Source: Desulfobacteraceae bacterium (GTDB taxonomy: Bacteria > Desulfobacterota > Desulfobacteria > Desulfobacterales > JAABPS01). Taken from it: a DNA stretch of 5,034 nt. This document shows positions 1 through 5,034 of this stretch, piece by piece. Under the pieces are notes generated by a model, which worked only from the letters and a program-made list of their open reading frames with translations, made no database searches and was not told where the DNA came from. The translations under genes were made by a program, and so were the position numbers. The first letter of the stretch is position 1, and every line of letters begins with the position of its first letter. The stretch covers positions 1 to 5,034 of the forward strand of contig JAABPS010000232.1 of assembly GCA_011391835.1 (NCBI GenBank), written 5' to 3'.

Positions 1-858
1 CAGGCGAAATATATTCCGCCCATTGCCGCCGGAGATCCGGATGGCATCTGGTGCACCGCGTATAGCGAACCGGATTCAGGAAGCGACCTTGCAAGTCTCC
101 AAACTTTTGCCAAAAAAGAGGGAAATGAATATGTTATCAATGGACAAAAAGTCTGGACCAGTGTTGCTCACAGAGCACGATGGATGTGGCTGGCCTGCAG
201 GACAAATACAGAAGTTAAGAAAAAACATCACGGGCTCAGCCTTTTTATCGTTGATATGAAAAGCAAGGGGCTTACAGTGAATCCTATTAAAAATTTTGTT
301 GGTGGTCATATTTTTAATGAGATTTTCTTTAAAGATGTAAGGGTACCTGCAGAAAATCTGGTGGGCGAAGAAAACAAAGGCTGGGCGCAGTTGATGACAG
401 CTCTTTCCTTTGAACGCGGCGTGGCGATTCCATTTTATGGCAGAGCCAAAAGACTTTTTGATGAACTTCTATGCTACGCAAAAGACATCAATATTTTTCA
501 AAAACCGGTAATTCGTCAAAAATTTGCCGATCTTGCCATTGATCTGGAAGCGGCAAAGCTTCTGGCCTACGAGGCAGCCTGGAAGGAGCACGCGGGCATG
601 ACGGTCATTTATGAACCTTCCAGAGATAAGGCCAATGTTGATATCCTGCTTGAGAAATTGACACGGATCGGTGCGGATATGCTTGGCGCTTTTTCACAAA
701 TGGATCCAGGTAACAAGAACACGCGGTGGACAAAAATAAATGGCGCAGTTGAGCATCTTTATTACTACTGTATCGGGATGGCTATCGCTGCCGGAACGAC
801 ATTTACACAAAAAACCATTGTTGGCCAGTTTGGGCTTCAACAGCCCAGATCTTATTAA
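1..858 (+). CDS. Acyl-CoA dehydrogenase, 5'-truncated; probable catalytic (alpha) subunit of a heteromeric enzyme
   Basis: The frame is open from the first base, so the start and roughly the first 110 residues of a ~390-residue protein lie upstream; 285 residues are visible. Flavin-dependent acyl-CoA dehydrogenases introduce an alpha,beta double bond into acyl-CoA, the first step of beta-oxidation, passing electrons to ETF. Visible residues 22-29 read SEPDSGSD, the family flavin/substrate loop, followed by GQKVWTS (48-54). The middle-domain signature FNEIFFKDVRVP (105-116) and the GW motif (127-128) are also present. In the C-terminal helical domain ALSFERG (134-140) places Glu138 where isovaleryl-CoA and long-chain dehydrogenases carry their catalytic base (LDLER). 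The other common site (YEGT in medium-chain enzymes) reads AAGT, so it has no Glu. The usual R-x-Q-F-G flavin motif is absent here and is found in the next gene. The stop is 12 nt before that gene. Family assignment is certain; the subunit role is inferred. Confidence 0.93.
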   Translation, partial: QAKYIPPIAAGDPDGIWCTAYSEPDSGSDLASLQTFAKKEGNEYVINGQKVWTSVAHRARWMWLACRTNTEVKKKHHGLSLFIVDMKSKGLTVNPIKNFVGGHIFNEIFFKDVRVPAENLVGEENKGWAQLMTALSFERGVAIPFYGRAKRLFDELLCYAKDINIFQKPVIRQKFADLAIDLEAAKLLAYEAAWKEHAGMTVIYEPSRDKANVDILLEKLTRIGADMLGAFSQMDPGNKNTRWTKINGAVEHLYYYCIGMAIAAGTTFTQKTIVGQFGLQQPRSY

Positions 859-867
859 AAGGAGGTG
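859..867 (+). promoter_or_regulatory. Strong Shine-Dalgarno site for the second acyl-CoA dehydrogenase
   Basis: AAGGAGGTG lies immediately after the TAA of the upstream gene and 3 nt before the ATG at 871 (about 5-6 nt when measured from the AGGAGG core). It fixes the start of the downstream gene. It also argues that the two dehydrogenases are made from one transcript at comparable levels. Confidence 0.85.
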
Positions 868-870
868 TAA

Positions 871-2037
871 ATGGATTTTGCCTTTAAAAAAGAGCAGGAA
901 CTTATTAAAAAGTCCGCTCGTGAATTCTTTGAAAAAGAATGCCCAAAAGATAAGGTCAGAGAATTAAAAGCTGATCCCAGAGGATATGATCCTGCAATCT
1001 GGAAAAAAATGACATCATTAGGATTTCTTGGCCTTGTTATTCCAGAAAAGTATGGGGGAACAGAAGGAAATTTCATTGACCTTATGCTTTTTATGGAAGA
1101 AATGGGTAGAAATATTGTTCCCTCACCGTTTTTTTCAACTGTTGCCCTTTGCGGTATGCCGTTACTGAAATTTGGCACGGATGAACAGAAAGAAGTCTTC
1201 TTGCCTGGTATTGCTGAAAAGGGGAAAATATGGTCCTTTGCACAAACCGAGCAACGGGCAACCCATGAACCCGATGATATTCATCTTAGCGCAACCCTGG
1301 ATAAGAACGGATATTGTCTCAACGGAACTAAACTCTTTGTTCCGTACGCATCCGCGGCGGACTATTTTCTTGTTGTGGCACGTACCTCTCAGAATAAAAA
1401 TAGTGAAGATGGAATTACGCTATGTATCGTTGATTCCAAAACCGATGGCATAAACATCGACATTATTCCTACAACGGCACGGGATAACCGCTGTGAAGTT
1501 AAATTCAACAATGTGAATATCCCCAAAGAAAATATACTCGGTAAACCGGACAAGGGCTGGGAAATTGTGGAGTATATTTTTCAGAACACAGCAGTTCTAA
1601 AGGCTGCGGAAATGTCCGGCGGCGCCCAGGCTGTTTTTTCCATTGTGAATAAATATGCAAAGGAGAGAAAACAGTTTGACAAACCCATCGGATCGTTTCA
1701 GGCAGTGCAATTCAAACTGGTGGACTTGCTCACAGATATTGATGAGCTGAAATATCTTGTACATGAAGCTGCATGGCATATCAATGAGGGCAGGCCGTCT
1801 GCAAAGCTGAACTCCATGGCAAAAGCAAAAGCCAATAGTGTATATCATGATGTTTGTTACCACGGTATTTTTCTTCATGGCGCCATCGGCTGGACAGAAG
1901 AAATGGATATCGGCCTCTATCATCTGCGAACCCGATCCTTTGAATTTGATGGCGGCGGTACTGATCTTCATCTGGAAGCAATCGCCAAACATCTTGAATC
2001 CTATCAGCCGGATTTTTTAGGCCTGAAGAGTGCATAA
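871..2037 (+). CDS. Acyl-CoA dehydrogenase family protein, probable non-catalytic (beta) partner subunit
   Basis: A complete 388-residue protein of normal acyl-CoA dehydrogenase length. The N-terminal helical domain (about 1-115) includes GFLGLVIPEKYGG (51-63), the middle beta domain covers about 120-225, and the C-terminal helical domain covers about 230-375. It retains the flavin-contacting RKQFD (266-270) with GSFQAVQ (274-280) and the HGAIGWT motif (336-342). Key differences from a standalone enzyme are visible. The loop that should read TEP.SGSD is degenerate (TEQRATHEPDD, 126-136). The helix-G glutamate position is Thr240. The YEGT site reads GGGT (361-364), with Gly at the Glu position. 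It therefore lacks both alternative catalytic bases. In known alpha2beta2 acyl-CoA dehydrogenases (the actinobacterial ChsE/FadE pairs) such a subunit supplies part of the flavin site while the partner supplies the Glu. The gene directly follows that partner. Family is certain; the beta role is a well-supported inference. Confidence 0.94.
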   Translation: MDFAFKKEQELIKKSAREFFEKECPKDKVRELKADPRGYDPAIWKKMTSLGFLGLVIPEKYGGTEGNFIDLMLFMEEMGRNIVPSPFFSTVALCGMPLLKFGTDEQKEVFLPGIAEKGKIWSFAQTEQRATHEPDDIHLSATLDKNGYCLNGTKLFVPYASAADYFLVVARTSQNKNSEDGITLCIVDSKTDGINIDIIPTTARDNRCEVKFNNVNIPKENILGKPDKGWEIVEYIFQNTAVLKAAEMSGGAQAVFSIVNKYAKERKQFDKPIGSFQAVQFKLVDLLTDIDELKYLVHEAAWHINEGRPSAKLNSMAKAKANSVYHDVCYHGIFLHGAIGWTEEMDIGLYHLRTRSFEFDGGGTDLHLEAIAKHLESYQPDFLGLKSA

Positions 2038-2040
2038 TTG

Positions 2041-2068
2041 TTGACAGGAATGGCCCATTCATCATGAT
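2041..2068 (+). promoter_or_regulatory. Possible internal sigma-70-type promoter ahead of the SDR gene
   Basis: A perfect TTGACA (2041-2046) begins 3 nt after the stop of the upstream gene. After a 16-nt spacer comes CATGAT (2063-2068), which matches TATAAT at four of six bases. Transcription would start near 2075, leaving a leader of about 25-30 nt with the ribosome binding site. The 65-nt gap is much longer than the 12-nt gap before it, which leaves room for such an element. This is pattern matching only; the gene can equally be read through from upstream. Confidence 0.33.
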
Positions 2069-2091
2069 GTTAAACAAAATAATTTCAGCAT

Positions 2092-2099
2092 AAGGAGGA
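2092..2099 (+). promoter_or_regulatory. Shine-Dalgarno site for the SDR gene
   Basis: AAGGAGGA ends 3 nt before the ATG at 2103. It is a near-consensus site and supports that start codon. The encoded N-terminus (RFDGRVAVITGAGAGLG) begins where HSD17B4-type proteins begin, which confirms it. Confidence 0.82.
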
Positions 2100-2102
2100 C
2101 AT

Positions 2103-3017
2103 ATGGCAAATAAAATAAGATTTGACGGCCGCGTTGCAGTGATCACAGGCGCTGGCGCTGGACTTGGACGTGTGTATGCCCTTGAACTGGCAAAGCGTGG
2201 TGCGAAAGTTGTTGTAAATGATCTTGGCAGCGCGCGAGATGGATCAGGAGTAGGCGCTGCAGCGCCGGCAGATACGGTAGTGAAAGAAATCAAGGCTATG
2301 GGCGGGGAGGCTGTTCCAAACTATGATAATGTAGCGATTACTGAAGGCGGTGAAAATATCATCAAAACAGCCATCAGCGCGTTCGGTAAGGTTGATATCC
2401 TTATCAACAATGCGGGAATTTTGAGGGATAAGAGCTTTGTAAAATCTGATCGTGAAAACTGGCAAATCGTCATTGATGTTCATTTGACAGGTGCATTTAA
2501 TGTTACACGGCCTGCTTTCATTAACATGAAAGATAACGGATATGGCCGTATTGTGATGACTACCTCAGCGGCCGGGCTTTATGGAAATTTTGGCCAGACC
2601 AATTATTCTGCCGCTAAAATGGGTCTGGTCGGGTTTATGAATACGTTAAAACTTGAAGGCGCGAAGTATAATATTAAAGTCAATACCATTGCGCCCGTTG
2701 CGGCCTCACGGCTGACCGAAGATGTTATGCCGCCGGATATGCTCCAAAAATTAAAACCTGAATTTGTAGCCCCCCTGGTGCTCAATCTCTGCTCTGAGAA
2801 CTGCAATGATTCAGGCTATATTTTTAACTGCGCGCTGGGTTATTACAACAGAGCTGCGATGGTAACTGGAGCAGGAGCCGTTGTCGGTAATGGCACGGAT
2901 ATTCCATCTCCTGAAGACGTAGCTGCTCAGTGGAAAAAGATTACCTCCCTTGAAGGCGGAAAAGAGTTTTCTCAAGTCGGAGATCAATTGATGGACGTGA
3001 TGTCCAAATTCTCATGA
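2103..3017 (+). CDS. Short-chain dehydrogenase, MFE-2/HSD17B4-like (3R)-hydroxyacyl-CoA dehydrogenase
   Basis: A 304-residue cytosolic SDR expected to oxidise a (3R)-hydroxyacyl-CoA to the 3-ketoacyl-CoA with NAD+. The Rossmann motif TGAGAGLG is at 15-22. Asp40 ends strand beta-2 (VVVNDLG), which is typical of NAD+ rather than NADP+ preference. NNAG is at 102-105. The catalytic Ser155 lies in TTSAAGLYG, with Tyr168 and Lys172 in NYSAAK. The usual catalytic-tetrad Asn is His127 (VHLTG), as in human HSD17B4. The stretches GRIVMTTSAAGLYGNFGQ (148-165) and KPEFVAPLVLNLC (218-230) closely resemble the dehydrogenase domain of peroxisomal multifunctional enzyme 2. The tail (about 245-304) corresponds to that enzyme's linker, and the protein stops before any hydratase-2 or SCP-2 domain. 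It is thus a standalone unit like mycobacterial Hsd4A. Position after two acyl-CoA dehydrogenases supports a beta-oxidation role; the actual substrate is unknown. Confidence 0.92.
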   Translation: MANKIRFDGRVAVITGAGAGLGRVYALELAKRGAKVVVNDLGSARDGSGVGAAAPADTVVKEIKAMGGEAVPNYDNVAITEGGENIIKTAISAFGKVDILINNAGILRDKSFVKSDRENWQIVIDVHLTGAFNVTRPAFINMKDNGYGRIVMTTSAAGLYGNFGQTNYSAAKMGLVGFMNTLKLEGAKYNIKVNTIAPVAASRLTEDVMPPDMLQKLKPEFVAPLVLNLCSENCNDSGYIFNCALGYYNRAAMVTGAGAVVGNGTDIPSPEDVAAQWKKITSLEGGKEFSQVGDQLMDVMSKFS

Positions 3018-3028
3018 TGTAAAAATAT

Positions 3029-3074
3029 CCCGTGTTCCTGATTTTTCCGTGTTCCAGGAAATCAGGAGCACGGG
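3029..3074. terminator. Long perfect-type hairpin, possible transcription terminator or palindromic repeat
   Basis: Left arm 3029-3044 (CCCGTGTTCCTGATTT) pairs with right arm 3059-3074 (AAATCAGGAGCACGGG) over 16 bp with a single G-U wobble, around a 14-nt loop. It starts 11 nt after the stop of the SDR gene, the expected place for a terminator. However, the plus-strand sequence after the stem is AAACCCCCATTT, with no U-tract. Read on the minus strand, the stem is followed by a T-rich run (ATATTTTTAC). It may therefore act as an mRNA 3'-end stabiliser, a Rho-assisted or bidirectional terminator, or be a copy of a dispersed palindromic repeat. The hairpin itself is clear; its function is not. 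Confidence 0.6.
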
Positions 3075-3106
3075 AAACCCCCATTTCGGCATTTTGCAGT
3101 TCATAT

Positions 3107-3136
3107 TTGACTCCTGCCAAAACAATCTGATACATA
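3107..3136 (+). promoter_or_regulatory. Weak candidate promoter for the ATP-grasp cluster
   Basis: TTGACT (3107-3112, five of six bases of the -35 consensus) is followed after 18 nt by TACATA (3131-3136), a poor -10 match. It lies downstream of the hairpin and about 50 nt before the ATP-grasp start, where a promoter for the second cluster would be expected. Evidence is positional plus one good hexamer only. Confidence 0.25.
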
Positions 3137-3184
3137 TTTCAGAACAATCCCGGTGTTAAAAACTAAATTTTCATTAAATAGGTT

Positions 3185-4042
3185 ATGATCTTATCCTTTC
3201 ACCCATGCTTTCAAGCAGATAAAAACGTTATCTGTGCGGGACGAAAACCCACTATCAATGATCTCTGTGCGATACAGGAGGCAGATGCGGTGATCCTGCC
3301 TCAGGGGTGTTCAGAATTGCTTTACATCATGGCGAAAAAGAATTGCTCTCACGTTTTTCCTAATTTTGATGCGAGATTCCGGTATCCCGGTAAAATCAAT
3401 CAAATCAACTTGTTTAAAAAAACAGACACAGTGCATCCTAAAACAGATACGTTTTTATCCGTCAGTGCGTTTAAGGAAATGCATGGCTGGCCGCCAGAAT
3501 CCTCCGGGTTCTCTTTTCCCATTGTTTTTAAGTTTGACTGGGGCGGAGAGGGCGATCTGGTGTATCAGATATTTTCCGTATCCGAATTAAACCGCCTGCT
3601 GGTGCAAGCAGGTGAATTTGAAAAAACCGGCCAATCCGGGTTTCTTATTCAGGAAAATATCCTTTCCAGCGGAAGAACCTTACGAGTAAATGTCATAGGC
3701 CAGCAGCTTTTTTCTTACTGGCGGGTCTGCGATACTCGCAATGGATTTCAGGCAAATCTTTCCAAGGGTGCTTCGATTGACTATGGCTCCTATCCTGAAC
3801 TGCAGGAATCAGCAAAAAAATCTGTTTCTCTTTTTTGTGAAAAAACTGGAATTAATCTGGCGGGTTTTGATATTCTTTTTTCCTTTGATGCGCCGGGACG
3901 TCCTGAACCAACCCCCTTTTTTTTGGAAATTAACTTTTTTTTCGGTAGACGGGGAGTTGGCGGATCGGAGAAGTTTTATGACATGTTAGTGCAGGAAATA
4001 AATGAGTGGCTCAATAGGCTTGGTGTGTCCGTGAATACGTAA
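3185..4042 (+). CDS. RimK-like ATP-grasp domain protein of unknown substrate
   Basis: A 285-residue protein with the ATP-grasp fold, which normally joins a carboxylate to an amine or thiol through an acyl-phosphate using ATP and Mg2+. The N-terminal part (about 1-80) contains FHPC (5-8) and ADAVILPQGCSE (33-44). The ATP-binding lysine is probably Lys116 in FPIVFKFDWGGEG, with its glycine-rich loop. LIQENI (154-159) is the hinge or adenine-contact strand. Arg164/Arg167, Arg180 and Asp229 (GFDILF) fit phosphate and metal contacts, and EIN (248-250) is the typical Mg2+-binding E-x-N. No transmembrane segment or signal peptide is seen. An in-frame TAG at 3179-3181 rules out an upstream start. The start has only a poor ribosome binding site (TAGGT too close to the ATG), so initiation may be weak. 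It overlaps the next gene by 1 nt. Domain assignment is good; I do not know the substrate. Confidence 0.82.
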   Translation: MILSFHPCFQADKNVICAGRKPTINDLCAIQEADAVILPQGCSELLYIMAKKNCSHVFPNFDARFRYPGKINQINLFKKTDTVHPKTDTFLSVSAFKEMHGWPPESSGFSFPIVFKFDWGGEGDLVYQIFSVSELNRLLVQAGEFEKTGQSGFLIQENILSSGRTLRVNVIGQQLFSYWRVCDTRNGFQANLSKGASIDYGSYPELQESAKKSVSLFCEKTGINLAGFDILFSFDAPGRPEPTPFFLEINFFFGRRGVGGSEKFYDMLVQEINEWLNRLGVSVNT

Positions 4043-4350
4043 TGAATGAAAACACAATGAAACCATTTGCATACGATCTCACGGAAGAAGAGATCAAACG
4101 AGAACGGGCACGGGCACGGGAGCTGCGGCAGACCCAATGGTGGAAAAGGCGCCTGGCAAAGGGGATCTGCCATTACTGCGGGAAACAGGTTGCACCCAAA
4201 GCGCTCACCATGGATCATATTGTGCCAATATCTCGCGGCGGCAAAAGCACAAAGGGAAATGTGGTTACGGCCTGCCAGAACTGCAACACACTGAAGAAAC
4301 AGCTTCTTCCCATAGAATGGGAAAATTACCTGCGTCAAACGGATAAATGA
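4042..4350 (+). CDS. Small HNH endonuclease-type protein
   Basis: A 102-residue protein built around one HNH (beta-beta-alpha-metal) nuclease module. Residues 1-40 form a highly charged, Arg/Glu-rich helix-like leader containing a short RARARE stretch. CHYC (43-46) and CQNC (78-81) supply four zinc-binding cysteines. DHIVPISRGG (58-67) contains the catalytic His59, and Asn73 (GNVV) and Asn82 (CNTLKK) complete the motif. All expected residues are present, so it should be able to bind metal and cut or nick nucleic acid. It has no separate DNA-recognition domain, integrase or methylase partner nearby. The ATG overlaps the ATP-grasp stop (TAATG), indicating translational coupling; I see no clear ribosome binding site. 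A start at Met6 (4057) is an alternative. Similar standalone HNH proteins occur widely, and their roles (repair, mobile-element or defence) are mostly untested. Confidence 0.85.
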   Translation: MNENTMKPFAYDLTEEEIKRERARARELRQTQWWKRRLAKGICHYCGKQVAPKALTMDHIVPISRGGKSTKGNVVTACQNCNTLKKQLLPIEWENYLRQTDK

Positions 4351-4362
4351 TTATCGAAAGAT

Positions 4363-4369
4363 AAAAGGA
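4363..4369 (+). promoter_or_regulatory. Shine-Dalgarno site for the TPM lipoprotein
   Basis: AAAAGGA lies 7 nt before the ATG at 4377, inside the 26-nt gap after the HNH gene. It supports this start, which is also the one that places the lipoprotein signal at the N-terminus. Confidence 0.65.
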
Positions 4370-4376
4370 TGTTTTT

Positions 4377-5034
4377 ATGAAAAAACTATGTGTTGCTGTT
4401 CTGATGAGTATTTCAACCCTATTGATGGTGTCATGTGATCATTCAGATCCACCGTCAATTTCTTCGTATAGTTCCAGCCCTCGCCCCTCTCATGACACAC
4501 GCATTTTCGACAACGCCAATCTGATTAAATACAAAAACAGTCTGGATTCTCATTTGCAGACCTTATATACACTTGCCAACATTGATATGGTGGTCGTAAC
4601 CCTTGATGATCTTCAGGGAAACGATATTGATGATATGGCAGCGAATCTGCTTTCGAACTGGAAGATTGGAGAAAACACAAACGGATTGAAAGGCATTTTG
4701 TTTCTTCTCAGCGTGAAAGAAGAGCTGGTTCGATTTGAGATCGGGTATGATCTTGAATGGATTTATCCGGATAGCTTTGTAGGATATATTGAACGGGATC
4801 AAATGGCTCCATTTTTTGAGCAGGGCCGGATACAGGACGGTATTGCGGCAACCCTTGAAATGATTATTGCACGGGCCAATGAGAAGATCGAAAGCCAGGC
4901 ATATCATCCGGATGAAGAAGAAGGTAATTTGCCGGCTGCCTACTACTCCGGAGGCGCCGGCGCCAGGCAGCAGGTACAGATTAAACCCGTCAAAATCCCT
5001 GATAAAACGAATTACCCGGAGGATATTCAATCAC
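4377..5034 (+). CDS. Lipoprotein with a TPM domain (partial, 3' end outside the window)
   Basis: The frame stays open to the window end; 219 residues are visible. The N-terminus (MKKLCVAVLMSIST...) is a short positive and hydrophobic signal ending in LMVSC, a lipobox-like site with Cys20 as the lipidated residue. Asp21 follows, a residue linked to inner-membrane retention in E. coli. A Ser/Pro-rich spacer (about 23-41) leads into a TPM domain (about 43-170). The domain is recognised by IFDNANLI, VVVTLDDLQGNDIDDMA (72-88), NWKIGENTNGLKGILFLL (94-111), RFEIGYDLEWIYPD (119-132) and MAPFFEQGRIQDGI (143-156). TPM domains are found in YgcG-type membrane proteins and in plant TLP18.3, where phosphatase activity was reported; the bacterial roles are largely unknown. 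After the domain comes an acidic then Gly/Ala/Pro-containing tail (about 178-219) whose end is not seen. It is probably periplasm-facing and co-transcribed with the two upstream genes. Confidence 0.8.
   Translation, partial: MKKLCVAVLMSISTLLMVSCDHSDPPSISSYSSSPRPSHDTRIFDNANLIKYKNSLDSHLQTLYTLANIDMVVVTLDDLQGNDIDDMAANLLSNWKIGENTNGLKGILFLLSVKEELVRFEIGYDLEWIYPDSFVGYIERDQMAPFFEQGRIQDGIAATLEMIIARANEKIESQAYHPDEEEGNLPAAYYSGGAGARQQVQIKPVKIPDKTNYPEDIQS

Larger units (their letters stand above)
3018..3184. other. Non-coding spacer between the beta-oxidation cassette and the ATP-grasp cluster
   Basis: This is the longest stretch without a gene (167 nt). It holds a strong inverted repeat near its left end (3029-3074) and a weak promoter-like motif near the right end (3107-3136), and becomes AT-rich just before the next gene. 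I see no plausible small gene or RNA gene in it. Confidence 0.8.

Noticed and set aside
1..858. Possible frameshift or pseudogene in the first dehydrogenase, because no start is visible
   Set aside because: The frame is open without interruption from base 1 and family motifs occur in proper order, so it is cut by the window edge rather than broken.
1781..2293. A 170-codon open frame on the minus strand across the end of the second dehydrogenase and the start of the SDR gene
   Set aside because: It lies antisense to two well-supported genes and across the gap between them, its translation resembles no family I recognise, and there is no ribosome binding site. It is a shadow of the plus-strand genes.
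2941..3135. A 64-codon minus-strand open frame running through the hairpin spacer
   Set aside because: It reads through the hairpin and into the end of the SDR gene, has no start signal, and its composition does not look coding.
4104..4120. Tandem ACGGGC hexamers in the HNH gene
   Set aside because: Fewer than three full units, and they simply encode an Arg-Ala-Arg-Ala helix. This is too short to count as a repeat element.
3976..4338. A 120-codon minus-strand open frame opposite the HNH gene
   Set aside because: The plus strand encodes an intact HNH motif with zinc cysteines. The opposite frame is Cys/Phe/Pro-rich with no family signature and no start signal.
4563..5030. A 155-codon minus-strand open frame at the right end
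   Set aside because: It is fully antisense to the TPM lipoprotein gene, whose plus-strand translation shows a clear signal peptide and domain. The antisense translation shows no recognisable motif.
1..5034. Possible CRISPR array, tRNA, rRNA, transposase or attachment site
   Set aside because: I found no spaced direct repeats, no cloverleaf-like sequence with conserved T-arm, no transposase-like protein and no flanking terminal repeats. The HNH protein alone is not evidence of a mobile intron or phage.

Overview
This window is part of a bacterial chromosome with a moderately AT-leaning, protein-dense layout. All six genes I can support lie on the plus strand. The organism looks like a Gram-negative anaerobe of the Desulfobacterota (Desulfobacteraceae-like). 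That is inference from codon style, strong AGGAGG-type ribosome binding sites and a gene mix familiar from that group (paired acyl-CoA dehydrogenases, an ATP-grasp/HNH/TPM-lipoprotein cluster). There is no rRNA or marker gene to prove it.

Positions 1-3017 hold a fatty-acyl-CoA beta-oxidation cassette. It contains the C-terminal part of one acyl-CoA dehydrogenase (1-858), a complete second one (871-2037), and a short-chain dehydrogenase (2103-3017) closely resembling the (3R)-hydroxyacyl-CoA dehydrogenase domain of peroxisomal multifunctional enzyme type 2 (HSD17B4). The two dehydrogenases have complementary sets of active-site features. The first keeps a glutamate at the helix-G position and the S-E-P-x-S-G-S-D flavin loop. 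The second lacks a glutamate at both usual catalytic positions but keeps the R-K-Q-F-D flavin-binding motif. This matches the alpha2beta2 acyl-CoA dehydrogenases known from actinobacterial steroid side-chain degradation. Together with the MFE-2-like enzyme it suggests oxidation of a bulky or branched acyl-CoA (sterol or isoprenoid side chain, 2-methyl-branched acid). The hydratase, thiolase and CoA ligase are not in the window.

Positions 3018-3184 are non-coding and carry a strong 16-bp hairpin (3029-3074) that separates the cassette from what follows.

Positions 3185-5034 hold a second, unrelated tight cluster. It consists of a RimK-like ATP-grasp protein (3185-4042), a small HNH endonuclease-type protein whose start overlaps the preceding stop (4042-4350), and a lipoprotein with a TPM domain that runs off the window end (4377-5034). 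The three are probably co-transcribed. No joint function is known to me, and this is the least explained part of the window. I found no tRNA, rRNA, CRISPR array, insertion sequence or convincing minus-strand gene.
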